This document shows positions 49,133 to 59,317 of a stretch of DNA of 64,000 bases, one piece after another. This stretch comes from Nannobrachium achirus (Eukaryota; Chordata; Actinopteri; Myctophiformes; Myctophidae): assembly GCA_963921795.1 (NCBI GenBank), contig OY997656.1, positions 61,501,909 to 61,565,908 on the forward strand, given 5' to 3'. The notes under the pieces were generated by a model. That model did no database searches and had not been told where the DNA came from. It saw nothing but the letters and a program-made list of their open reading frames with translations. The stretch's first letter is position 1; every line of letters starts with the position of its first letter. A program made the position numbers and the translations under genes.

Positions 49133-49299
49133 TTCCAATACTTAACGCCTCCTCCCAGCATGGCTGTGTTACAGTGGAATTGGTGACCATCTTGTTGACT
49201 TCACATTATAAGGCCAAAGTTAACAGTCGTTAACAGACTGCTATTGTAATCTCACGTCAGACGTGTTTATCAGAAATCCCAGCGCTGGGAGAGAGTAGA

Positions 49300-49515
49300 T
49301 AAATATATCAGATATGCATCTGACAGAGTAGATAAGTATACACTATATTTAGTTAGCTTTGGTCCATAGCCTTAGAGGAGTTCTCCCTAACGCTATGGAC
49401 CAGAGCTAATATTTACTATATCTAGCTCTGACAGAGTAGATAAATATATCAGATATGCATCTGACAGAGTAGATAAGTATACACTATAATTAGTTAGCTC
49501 TGGTCCATAGCCTTA
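49300..49515. repeat. Roughly 125-bp direct repeat, two copies
   Basis: AGAGTAGATAAATATATCAG, CTGACAGAGTAGATAAGTAT and GTCCATAGCCTTAGAGGAGT each occur twice; adjoining the foldback element below. Confidence 0.8.
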
Positions 49516-50735
49516 GAGGAGTTCTCCCTAACGCTTTGTTCCTCTGCCTCCGTACCGGAAAACCCTCTCGTCTGGTCCGAAAACAACAAAAACGGTTTCA
49601 CCAAAACTAAAGGTATCAGTGGTAAGCAGTTGAAAGCTTACTCTACTTAATGGACGCAGTCTGGACCCCCCTCCACAGGCTTAAAATACACTTATAGGTC
49701 GAAATGAAAAATATTCCACCGGATGGAGACTTCATTTCTTCTAGTTTGTTACTATTTGTGGTGGCCATCACGGCACCAACTCACTGCTGCCGCGCAGGTC
49801 AGAGGACCGCATTAACAGAGCATTCGTCTCGTTGGGTGTTCAACCCAGGAAGAGTGTCTCCATCCGGTGGATTCATTTTCATTTCTCCCTATAAATGCAT
49901 TTTAAGCGTGTGGTGGTGGGGGGGGGGGGGGGGGGGGGCAGACTGCGTCCACTAAGTAGAGTAAATGTATTTTAAGCGTGTGGTGGGGGGCCCAGACTGC
50001 GTCCACTAAGTAGAGTAAATGTATTTTAAGCGTGTGGTGGGGGGCCCAGACTGCGTCCACTAAGTAGAGTAAATGTATTTTAAGCGTGTGGTGGTGGGGG
50101 GCCCAGACTGCGTCCACTAAGTAGAGTAAATGTATTTTAAGCATGTGGTGGGGGGCCCAGACTGCGTCCACTAAGTAGAGTAAATGTATTTTAAGCGTGT
50201 GGTGGGGGGCCCAGACTGCGTCCACTAAGTAGAGTAAATGTATTTTAAGCGTGTGGTGGGGGGCCCAGACTGCGTCCACTAAGTAGAGTAAATGTATTTT
50301 AAGCGTGTGGTGGTGGGGGGCCCAGACTGCGTCCACTAAGTAGAGTAAATGTATTTTAAGCGTGTGGTGGTGGGGGGCCCAGACTGCGTCCACTAAGTAG
50401 AGTAAATGTATTTTAAGCGTGTGGTGGGGGGCCCAGACTGCGTCCACTAAGTAGAGTAAATGTATTTTAAGCGTGTGGTGGGGGGCCCAGACTGCGTCCA
50501 CTAAGTAGAGTAAATGTATTTTAAGCATGTGGTGGGGGGCCCAGACTGCGTCCACTAAGTAGAGTAAGCTTTCAACTCCACACAGAGACCTTTGTTTTGG
50601 TCAGTAGCGAAATAGTTTGTTATTTTCGGACCAGACGAGAGGGTTTTCCGGTTTTGCCAAGGAGGTGCGGAGGTAGACGACAATAGCGTTAGGGAGAACT
50701 CCTCTAACGCTTTGGACCAGAGCTAATATTTACTC
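49510..50735. mobile_element. Foldback element whose arm has expanded into a 55-bp array
   Basis: Left-arm landmarks in order: AGAGGAGTTCTCCCTAACGC, GAAAACCCTCTCGTCTGGTC, GAAAGCTTACTCTACTTA and GGACGCAGTCTGG. Their complements appear in reverse order at 50545-50720. Between them (about 49960-50562) are about 11 units of a 55-bp repeat with AGACTGCGTCCACTAAGTAG, i.e. the inner end of the right arm amplified. The first unit carries a long G run. Confidence 0.82.
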
Positions 50736-50868
50736 AGATATATCCAAAGACTTGCAAAAACAAAATCATGATTTTTCAAAAATAGCTGCTATTTGTTCAA
50801 TAGTTAAAGCATGAATAATTCTAAATGGTAAAGGGGTTTAGTATTGGAATTCAGAACACCAGATGGGA

Positions 50869-51027
50869 GGTCTTGCAGATCAGTGGGTGGAGGTCTTGTA
50901 GATCAGGAGGTCTTGTAGATCAGGAGGTCTTGTAGATCATCAGGAGGTCTTGTAGATCAGGAGGTCTTGTAGATCAGGAGGTCTTGTAGATCAGGAGGTC
51001 TTGTAGATCATCAGGAGGTCTTGTAGA
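50869..51027 (-). repeat. NCBP3 3' UTR minisatellite starting at the stop codon
   Basis: On the minus strand, units of TGATCTACAAGACCTCC (with a variable extra ATGA) begin with the TGA stop of NCBP3 and repeat about eight times. No AATAAA is visible in the next few hundred bases. Confidence 0.85.
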
Positions 51028-51178
51028 TCAGTCAGAGTCGCTGCTCTCCTCTTCTCTGCTGATCTGGATCTGCAGCGACGGCAGCAGGTCCAGTCGGCTC
51101 CGCCCCTTCCTGCTGGGGGGCGGAGCCGAGGAGGAAGCATGACTCTGCTGCTTCCTGCTGATCATGGCTCCCCACATC
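51028..51178 (-). CDS. ncbp3: NCBP3 last coding exon
   Basis: Starts with one base completing an Arg codon, then MWGAMISRKQQSHASSSAPP and a C-terminus RLDLLPSLQIQISREEESSD then SD and TGA (51030-51028). RLDxLPSLQIxxSRE is the conserved NCBP3 C-terminus. The acceptor is TGTAAACAG followed by GATG, and it is the first unit of a 22-bp array upstream (51172-51478). Confidence 0.93.
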
Positions 51179-51480
51179 CTGTTTACAATGACATCACATC
51201 CTGTTTACAATGACATCACATCCTGTTTACAATGACATCACATCCTGTTTATGATGACATCACATCCTGTTTACAATGACATCACATCCTGTTTACGATG
51301 ACATCACATCCTGTTTACAATGACATCACATCCTGTTTACGATGACATCACATCCTGTTTACAATGACATCACATCCTGTTTACGATGACATCACATCCT
51401 GTTTACAATGACATCACATCCTGTTTACGATGACATCACATCCTGTTTACAATGACATCACATCCTGTTTACAATGACAT
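51172..51480 (-). repeat. 22-bp array of NCBP3 last-exon acceptor copies
   Basis: About 14 units; the minus strand has ATTGTAAACAGGATG or ATCGTAAACAGGATG. Each unit contains the acceptor TGTAAACAG and the first four exon bases GATG, so every unit is a potential 3' splice site. Confidence 0.92.
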
Positions 51481-52038
51481 TTACATCAAGTTGTGAAAGC
51501 TACAAGCCAAATATTCTCTTAAGACAACAAAACACCTGTTAATTAAGCCATAGTCTCGCGTGGCCAGATGGTTGCCTCCGCGATTTGGTCAAATGCTCCC
51601 AGCATACAGTCTGGCAGACCGGGGAAGAAATGATGAGTGCGAAGATGAAGTGGAAGTGAAGCCCCCACGTCACTTCCGTTTCCGTCTCACATCACACATA
51701 TTTATCATTATATAAATAAAAATCATATAAGCATGTTTAGCTTGCTGCTTAGCAGAAATGACATTTTAAAATATATTTTATTGAACGGTAATGCCCGTTT
51801 TCGATACTCGCCGTTCGGGAGCTGCTGTTCCAGACTCTATATAGCATTCAGAGATTGTGGCATAGTTGTCTGGCTACGCGAGACTAATTAAGCCACAACA
51901 ACAAATCATATGTCAGTCATATGGTTGCCTTCAGAGGGATTCCATGCGTAGAGCTGCCCGCCCCGAGACCAGACACGACGGATCTCAGAACCTTCCGACG
52001 ACACCGCGGCATATTTTTAAATAGGCTGTCATGATTAA

Positions 52039-52664
52039 CACTTCGCCAGCCGAAATAGAATGGCTTGTTGGTAGATTAGCCGTGAAATTTCTATTATTAT
52101 ATTATGATCTGAACCGCATACATTTTACAAGACCTTCAGCGCTATATCACGTAGTCTTCATCCCCCATAACCATCACGCGATCCCTGTTGTATTCTCACC
52201 ACAGTCCCCAGCGAAATTCCTCAATCTGCATTGGCTTAGAGTGGCGGTTTCGACCGAGGCATCTTCTCCCCGTGCGTTTCGCGTGCGCGATCCGTTCACG
52301 TAAATGTGGGCTCAAATAATCCAAGTATGACTCTACAGTCGATATGAACATTTTCGCTAGCTTAGCCCCCAGCACTCCAGCTACGCTAGCGCTATCGTCT
52401 AAACAGAAAATGGATGGGAGCTGGGAAGCTATTACAGGGAAAGGACCGGACGTCACTTCCGCTTCATGTCAGAGGAGCCATGCGCTATCGATGGACGAGC
52501 GGTGACTAGGGAAGGTTAGACGATCGCCGATTTTCGGATACAAATCTTTTATTTCGTTTTTAATGACCCAGTACGGTAAATTACGGCGCCGCTGAGACAT
52601 CCTTGCTCAGATGTCCGGTATAAAACGGTTTTAATATGGGCATCTCCATACGGCTGTCAAAATG
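52039..52664. mobile_element. piggyBac-like MITE, copy 2 (TTAA duplication)
   Basis: Flanked by TTAA at 52035-52038 and 52665-52668. Ends CACTTCGCCAGCCG and, reversed, CATTTTGACAGCCG (11 of 14). 626 bp against 625 in copy 1, same internal landmarks. Lies in the last NCBP3 intron. Confidence 0.87.
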
Positions 52665-52997
52665 TTAATTAAGACGTTTATAAACTAAATACTACCCTAA
52701 AACACCTTACAATTAAACTCTGTGCCACCAAACAAGTTAGAGAGCTCTTTTATGGATGTTGTTTTCATTTACAACGAGTTGAATGGTGGAGGCGCGTTGC
52801 ATTGTGGGATTCGGCTATCCAACAAAGTGCTGGAAGTGACCATCAGCGTAAATGCACACTTTTTAGTGCAAATCCCTCGGCATTCCAAGCTATGAGCCTA
52901 ATATTGATGACATCAGGGATCTCCATATATGGGCATACAAGGGACAAGGACGGAATGTGATGTCACAACACTGTGATGTCATAGGTCTCTAAATTAC

Positions 52998-53142
52998 CTC
53001 TGTAGCCGAGAGTCTTCCTCGCCTTCTTCCTGTTCTTCTGCTACTTCCTGCTTCCTCTCTGGCTCCTCCCCCTTCCTGCTGCTCAGCTTGGAGGAGGAAG
53101 AGGAAGTGATGTCGCCGGCTCCCAGGCGACTCCACAGACGAC
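52998..53142 (-). CDS. ncbp3: NCBP3 penultimate coding exon
   Basis: Reads (S)RLWSRLGAGDITSSSSSKL and continues to an acidic EEQEEGEEDSRLQ. LWSRLG matches the conserved LWTRLG and SRLQR the SELQR of the family. The acceptor is CCCCGCAG; the donor is CAGAG followed by GTAATT. No tandem copies of this junction are seen. Confidence 0.92.
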
Positions 53143-53189
53143 CTGCGGGGGGCAGCATTGAGTTTGTTCAGTGGAACGATAAGTCACCA

Positions 53190-53240
53190 GGGTTAGGGTT
53201 AGGGTTAGGGTTAGGGCTAACCCTAACCCTAACCCTAACA
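53190..53240. repeat. Interstitial telomere-like motif, head to head
   Basis: Four to five TTAGGG units directly followed by CCCTAA units, 50 bp upstream of an NCBP3 acceptor. Confidence 0.9.
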
Positions 53241-54110
53241 CGATCGCTCTATTTGTATGGCACATTCTAAAGAGCGTTGGAACGTTGCCAACACCATCGC
53301 TCTATTTGTATAGCACATTCACGCACGCACGTTTGCCGACGTGCGTGCAGCTTTCCGAACTCGAATTAGGAGTAATCCTTTTCAGAAGTTGCAAGAGATG
53401 TCATTTTGTAGTTGAACCGGACCTTTCCGACGCACATTTCGGTGGTCGGTGGCAGTATGGACTTAGCCTGGCGGGTTACAGTATAACGTCTGGACTTCCG
53501 TTGATTGGCAGCGAGTATACCGATTATTCTGTGATTTGGGCCAATCAGTGACTGCTTCCGCACTATGCTTCCGCACAACAAACGTAGTCTTCCTGACAAC
53601 AAGTGAAAAGATTTCCCTGATTGGTCCATGTGTAGACGGTGACGTAGATGCATGCTGCAGGCTGCAGCATTTTCAAAACAACAATGGCTGCCCTCGCGAT
53701 GCAAAAAGTGTAACAGTTAACGCTCTAACCATAAAACAACCAATAAGTGCAGTTATTTCAGAGTTGGAATCAATTACAACAATTAAAAAGCAACACGGAG
53801 GATGCGCTAGTGGAGTTTATCGGCCGAAAAGACGTGTTTGTTTGCCGTTCTTCCGACTGGCTGAGAGATGGTGATTGGTTAGAGGAGTCTGTCTGTCAAG
53901 GCAAGTACTCCCGCCCACTTTTCAAGCTGCCAATAGGCTAAAGGCCAGACCTTATACTGTGGAAGGAATGAACACAGATAACGTCGGGCCCCGCCAGGCT
54001 AGTATGGACTCCCCTTGAGAGTGTAGCTGCAGCGCGCAGCAGTGAAAGCCACGCATGGAAATATAATTAAATAATGAGTTAATGGGCTTCGGGCCGGGCT
54101 TTAAATAGCG
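53241..54110. other. NCBP3 intron without recognisable gene
   Basis: A short direct repeat of ATCGCTCTATTTGTATGGCA-type at 53242 and 53296. Otherwise several open frames on both strands, none resembling a family I know. Confidence 0.5.
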
Positions 54111-54290
54111 GCACCAAATGGGCCAGGGACCAGGCCTTAATTCCATGGGCCAGGCCTTAATTCCACGGGCCAGGCCTTAATTCCACGGGCCAGGCCTTAA
54201 TTCCACGGGCCAGGGGCGGGGCCAGGCCGGGCCGGGCCGCTCCGGGCCCCACATTTCAGGCCCGTGCAGGGCTCTAATCCATGTAAACAA
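54110..54290. mobile_element. MITE end with 24-bp tandem units
   Basis: Four copies of GGGCCAGGCCTTAATTCCA(C/T) followed by a GC-rich end GCCCGTGCAGGGCTCTAATC, resembling a hAT terminus (CAGGGCTCT) in inverted position. The matching end is not identified. Confidence 0.45.
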
Positions 54291-54299
54291 CAACATACT

Positions 54300-54409
54300 T
54301 CCTGTCTCTGGACCAATCAGAACACATACTTCCTGCTTATACTTCCTGTCTCTGAACCAATCAGAACACATACTTTCTGCCTTTGAACCAATCAGAACAA
54401 CCAACATAC
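54300..54409 (-). repeat. Copies of an NCBP3 exon end plus donor in the intron
   Basis: Downstream of the donor at 54410 the minus strand repeats GATTGGTCCAAAGACAGGAA-like exon sequence followed by GTATGT three more times (one copy with a GTATAA step). The copied part is about 24 exon bases plus the 5' splice site. Confidence 0.88.
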
Positions 54410-54574
54410 TTGTCTTCCTGTCTTTGGACCAATCGGAGTGCAGGCCTCTGGACTCCTGGCTGGCCACGCCCAGTCTGCTGTGCACGTCTCTGATTGGCTC
54501 CCGTGGAGGGGGCGTGTCCGGGGAGCTGGAGCGTCTCTCATGGTACCGCCTCTTCCCCAGCCGCTGTCTGACAT
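54410..54574 (-). CDS. ncbp3: NCBP3 coding exon with RQRLGKR and DVHSRLG
   Basis: Reads (D)VRQRLGKRRYHERRSSSPDT, PPPREPIRDVHSRLGVASQE, then SRGLHSDWSKDRKT. RQRLGKR and DVHSRLG are NCBP3 hallmarks. Begins with two bases completing Asp and ends one base into Ser. The donor is ACAA followed by GTATGT. Both junctions are embedded in tandem copies (54300-54409 and 54575-54645). Confidence 0.94.
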
Positions 54575-54645
54575 CTGGCAATCAATCAATCACACTGACA
54601 GCTGTCAATCAATCAATCACACTGACATCTGTCAATCAATCAATG
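54575..54645 (-). repeat. Acceptor copies upstream of an NCBP3 exon
   Basis: On the minus strand GATTGATTGACAG followed by ATGTCAG or CTGTCAG occurs twice before the real GATTGATTGCCAG followed by ATGTCAG. The unit of about 29 bp holds the acceptor and the first seven exon bases. Confidence 0.85.
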
Positions 54646-54774
54646 ATATTTAATCAACAAGCCTAGCATCTGATCAAATCAAATCAAGCTTAATTAACCA
54701 GAATTATTGTCCATATTTGGTAATGTTCTGCCATGCATTCTGAGTGTTTTTCACTAAGCTTATTCTAAATATAA

Positions 54775-55895
54775 AGGTCCAGGTAGATAGATAAAGATCC
54801 TTTCAGATAGATATTGCTGTATATCTGACCTGTCTTGGTAGATAGATATTGCTATAAAGGTCCTTTCAGATAGAAATTACTGTATAAAGGTCCTTTCAGA
54901 TAGATATTACTGTATAAAGGTCCTTTCAGATAGATATTACTGTATAAAGGTCCTTTCAGATAGAAATTACTGTATAAAGGTCCTTTCAGATAGATATTAC
55001 TGTAAGGTCCTTTCAGATAGATATTACTGTATAAAGGTCCTTTCAGATAGATATTACTGTAAGGTCCTTTCAGATAGATATTACTGTATAAAGGTCCTTT
55101 CAGATAGGTATTACTGTATAAAGGTCCTTTCAGATAGATATTACTGTATAAAGGTCCTTTCAGATAGATATTACTGTATAAAGGTCCTTTCAGATAGATA
55201 TTACTGTATAAAGGTCCTTTCAGATAGGTATTACTGTAAGGTCCTTTCAGATAGATATTACTGTATACAGGTCCTTTCAGATAGACATTACTGTATAAAG
55301 GTCCTTTCAGATAGATATTACTGTATAAAGGTCCTTTCAGATAGATATTACTGTATAAAGGTCCTTTCAGATATATATTACTGTATAAAGGTCCTTTCAG
55401 ATAGATATTACTGTATAAAGGTCCTTTCAGATAGATATTACTGTATAAAGGTCCTTTCAGATAGGTAATACTGTATAAAGGTCCTTTCAGATAGGTATTA
55501 CTGTAAGGTCCTTTCAGATAGATATTACTGTATAAAGGTCCTTTCAGATAGATATTACTGTATAAAGGTCCTTTCAGATAGGTAATACTGTATAAAGGTC
55601 CTTTCAGATAGATATTACTGTATAAAGGTCCTTTCAGATAGATATTACTGTATAAAGGTCCTTTCAGATAGGTAATACTGTATAAAGGTCCTTTCAGATA
55701 GATATTACTGTATAAAGGTCCTTTCAGATAGGTAATACTGTATAAAGGTCCTTTCAGATAGATATTACTGTATAAAGGTCCTTTCAGATAGGTAATACTG
55801 TATAAAGGTCCTTTCAGATAGATATTACTGTATAAAGGTCCTTTCAGATAGGTAATACTGTATAAAAGGTCCTTTCAGATGGGTATAGCTGCATA
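54775..55895 (-). repeat. About 30-bp minisatellite bounded by donor copies
   Basis: Around 36 units of AAAGGTCCTTTCAGATAGAT plus ATTACTGTAT. On the minus strand the array starts just inside the intron after ACTACAG, GTTAGATATGCAGC. At its far end (about 54806-54835) another CCAAGACAG, GTCAGATATACAGC occurs, a shortened copy of the same exon end and donor. Confidence 0.88.
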
Positions 55896-55901
55896 TCTAA
55901 C

Positions 55902-56080
55902 CTGTAGTTCCTGTCTTGGCCACAGGGAGGTGCTGTCGGTGTCTCTTCTCCTCCAGCAGCTGCCTGATGTCCGTCACTGCGCTAGGAGCCGTCTCATTGG
56001 CCGTGGGCTCTGAGTCCCCGCCCCCTCCAATCCTATTGCGCAGCCCACCGGCCAATCGGCTGTCACTCCTCGCCGAGCTG
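55902..56080 (-). CDS. ncbp3: NCBP3 coding exon with RNRIGG and DIRQLLEEKR
   Basis: Reads (S)SSARSDSRLAGGLRNRIG, then DSEPTANETAPSAVTDIRQL and LEEKRHRQHLPVAKTGTT. NRIG and DxRxLLxEKR are conserved in NCBP3. The acceptor TTTTTCAGCAG is a tandem NAGNAG site, so one Ser codon may be included or skipped in frame. The donor is ACTACAG followed by GTTAGA. Confidence 0.92.
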
Positions 56081-56146
56081 CTGAAAAATAAATAATTATT
56101 ATTATGATTATTAAGGTCTTGCTCGCTCGGCGGAAGTCTCATGTGG

Positions 56147-57062
56147 CTCAATAGTGTGGTAAAAATACAGCTCAATAGTGTGGTATGCTATGTCCAAAAT
56201 ACAGCTCAATAGTGTGGTATGCTATGTCCAAAATACAGCTCAATAGTGTGGTATGCTATGTCCAAAATACAGCTCAATAGAGAAACGAAGCCATGTCGTC
56301 ATTTGTGCGTAATGTCGCCCTCTAGGGGGTTCATGCTGGTATTGTTTTGTATTCAAATCGCCATTGGGGAATCTGCGATCGCCGCATATAAGGACTGTGT
56401 TAAAAAAATAAACACACCATGTGCGCGTTTCTGTCAGCAGGGGGGTTCTGCATAGTTTATGATATTCATTCATATCTGATATAGCCTGTGTAACTCGTTT
56501 CTAGCGTTTATTGTGTTACTCTTTGGGTAAATCTGTACATTTCCACCTTAGTCGATGCTTCATATCCATTTGGGTCAATCCGAGAGCATGGTGTGTTTAT
56601 ATTTTTAACACAGTTCTTATATGCGGTGATCGCAAATTCCCCAATGGCGATTTGAATACAAAACAATACCAGCATGAACCCCGTAGAGGGCGACATTTCA
56701 CGGAAGTGACATCACACTTCGCTACTGAATAGTGTGGTATGCTATGTCCAAAATACAGCTCAATAGTGTGGTATGCTATGTCCAAAATACAGCTCAATAG
56801 TGTGGTATGCTATGTCCAAAATACAGCTCAATAGTGTGGTATGCTATGTCCAAAATACAGCTCAATAGTGTGGTATGCTATGTCCAAAATACAGCTCAAT
56901 AGTGTGGTATGCTATGTCCAAAATACAGCTCAATAGTGTGGTATGCTATGTCCAAAATACAGCTCAATAGTGTGGTATGCTATGTCCAAAATACAGCTCA
57001 ATAGTGTGGTATGCTATGTCCAAAATACAGCTCAATAGTGTGGTATGCTATGTCCAAAATAC
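56147..57062. repeat. 34-bp array derived from a transposon end
   Basis: About 14 units of AATAGTGTGGTATGCTATGT plus CCAAAATACAGCTC, interrupted at 56281-56727. AGTGTGGTATGCTATGT matches 16 of 17 bases at the inverted far end (59267-59283) of the element that follows. Confidence 0.88.
56281..56727. mobile_element. Foldback MITE inside the 34-bp array, 5-bp TSD
   Basis: Arms of about 150 bp include CAAATCGCCATTGGGGAA-type sequence and its complement, and CACACCATG with CATGGTGTG. Flanked by AATAG at 56276-56280 and 56728-56732. The array resumes in register after it. Confidence 0.85.
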
Positions 57063-57659
57063 AGCTTCCGTAGGATTTTTGTGCTAAAATTGATTGTTTT
57101 GCAGTTTTGGCTTCTAAATTTTCAGACCCCTCCTTTATTTCCTGGGGGCGGGTCACTTCAGTTTTGGCCCTATTCGGCTATGTATTCCCAATTTCCCATA
57201 GTATTTTTTGCTAATATTTATTTGTTTGCTGTTTTGGCTTCTATAGGGACCAAACTATCAGAAAATTACGGGGGTCACATTTTCAGACCCCTCCCTCATT
57301 TCCTGGGGGCGGGTCACTTCAGTTTTGGCCCTATTCGGCTATGCATTCCCAATTTCCCATAGGATTTTTTTGCAAAAAATGTTTTGTTTTCTGTTTTCTG
57401 TTTTGGCTTCCATAGGGAACAAACTATCAGAAAATAACGGGGTTGACATTTTCATACCCCTCCCCCATTTCCTGAGGCAGGGAGGGGGGTTTCAGTTTTG
57501 GCCCTATTCGGCTCTATATTCCCATAGATTTTATTTTTCTTCTTTTCGGTTTTGGCTTCTTTAGGGACCAAACTGTCAGAAAATGAGGGGGTTCAGATTT
57601 TGCATTCAATTGAAGATGCCAGGGCAGAGCCCCTGTAGGAAGATCTTCCATGTGTCCCA

Positions 57660-58265
57660 TAGCATGATCTGACGGAGGACGATTATTCTGTCAAAGTTCT
57701 TATTGTTGATGCCATGGGTGTGCTTCAGAACATGAAAAAGACAAAAAGCTGTCAGATCTTCAGGATGCATTCAGCAAAACGAATCATAACGATGATGGCT
57801 GGCTATGTTGAGGGTCGAGTTGTCTTTGATAGGTAATATTAGTTGTATATGGATCAGTCATTAAAAAATACGAAGTCTTCATCCAGAGATGAAGCTCACT
57901 ATGTCCATCAAGGAACTCCTGACTGTGTGATCAACCAAGGAGAAGTTGACATGTTAGGCCAGGGACTGCTTGAGTATTTCTCAAGGGACAGTTCTTTCGT
58001 GCTCTTTGTCATATATGATACCTTCATCAAGGGACATGATTTTGAGGAGGTGCACACATCGAAGAGGCTGCTGACACCGATGTCCAATTGTCCTGAGCTC
58101 TGAGCTTCCACCAATTGAAGAGAATTGAGAGGGTATGTTCCAGTCAGGTGTCTTGCCCTCCCTGCTCCAAAGGCAATACTTGAGCTCATCATATTTGGCT
58201 GCAAAGCAGGTTGCAAGGGACAGTCAGTCTCTGCAAGTGCTATGGCACTGGACTGCAGACTTTGT
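57660..58265 (+). pseudogene. Decayed transposon-associated ORF with Cys-rich C-terminus
   Basis: Reads DLTEDDYSVKVLIVDAMGVL, ITMMAGYVEGRVVFDR, then a 12-base insertion with a stop (57831-57842 region), then YMDQSLKNTKSSSRDEAHYV and FVIYDTFIKGHDFEEVHT. A frameshift near 58060 hides an EEADT-like motif (GAAGAGGCT...GACACC). A final Cys-rich stretch, LELIIFGCKAGCKGQ, lies near 58185. The arrangement resembles an uncharacterised protein family multi-copy in fish and invertebrates with a (H/A)EEADT motif and C-terminal Cys repeats. Clearly non-functional here. Confidence 0.6.
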
Positions 58266-58279
58266 TGCCAACAGTATAA

Positions 58280-58461
58280 AGGCCCATTCCCACTGGGCCA
58301 GATTAACAGATAAAGAAATATCTTTCTCCATTCAAGTGGATGGTAAGACACAGATAAAAAATATCTGAGACAGATATTTTATTTTATCTGTATCTTACCA
58401 TCCACTTGAATGGAGAAAGATATTTTTGTATCTGTTTATCTGGCCCAGTGGGAATGAGCCT
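58280..58461. mobile_element. Near-perfect hairpin MITE
   Basis: Arms of about 80 bp: GGCCCATTCCCACTGGGCCA and AGTGGATGGTAAGACACAGA on the left, their near complements on the right. 182 bp in total, inside the decayed transposon. Confidence 0.88.
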
Positions 58462-59317
58462 TAAGGGAGGACATAGATAACAGTGATGAAGAATAGATCC
58501 TGTATTTGACAAGAATAATAACATAAGTATAAATGCTACCCCATCCTCCTCACTTGAACTGTTCCTACCTAAACTATTGAATAGCCTCGGAATATACTGT
58601 GAAGTTGTTTATAAAGTACTGTAAAGTACTCCCCCCCAGGATATGAGGGAGGGGTCTGACAATTGGAACCCTGTCATTTTGTGATAGTTTGGTCCCTATA
58701 GAAGCCAAAACAGCAAAGACATCAATTTTAGCAAAATACTCCTATGGGAATACATAGGTGAATAGGTTTTCTGATAGTTCGGTCCCTATAGAAGCCAAAA
58801 CAGCAAAAAAAAACAATTTTTGCAAAAAACTCCTCTGGGAAATTGGGAAAACATAACTGAATAGAGCCCAAAACTGAAGTGACCTGCCCCCAGGAAATGA
58901 GGGAGGGGTCTGAAAATGTAATCCCCATCATTTTCTGATAGTTTGGTCCCTATAGAAAGCCAGAACAGCAATTTTGGGAAAACAAGGCAGAATAGGGCCA
59001 AAACTGAAGTGACCCGCCCCCAGGAAATGAGGGAGGGGTCTGAAAATGTGACCCCCGTCATTTTCTGATAGTCTGGTCCCTATAGAAGCCAAAACAGCAA
59101 AAGAAATCAATTTGGGCAAAAAAATCCTATGGGAAATTGGGAAAACAAGGCCGAATAGGGCCAAAACTGAAGAGACCCGCCCACAGGAAATGAGGGAGGG
59201 GTTTGGTCCCTATAGAAGCCAAAACAGCAAAAAAAACAATTTTAGCAAAAAATTCCTACGGGAATACATAGCATACCGCACTACAAGTCCACTTGAGACG
59301 ACGCACCTTCGTCCTTT

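Larger units (their letters stand above)
57045..59293. mobile_element. Large decayed DNA transposon with long inverted, internally repeated arms
   Basis: The left arm (57045-57600) and right arm (58610-59293) are inverted. Each contains several roughly 165-bp units with GTTTTGGCTTCTATAGGGAC, CAGACCCCTCCCTCATTTCC and TTCAGTTTTGGCCCTATTCG. The centre has a decayed ORF and a nested hairpin MITE (58280-58461). The terminus is AGTGTGGTATGCTATGT-like. Superfamily not determined. Confidence 0.78.

Noticed and set aside
53536..53941. Several 60-110 codon frames on both strands in an NCBP3 intron.
   Set aside because: No homology, no codon bias and no splice-site support; similar lengths are expected by chance.
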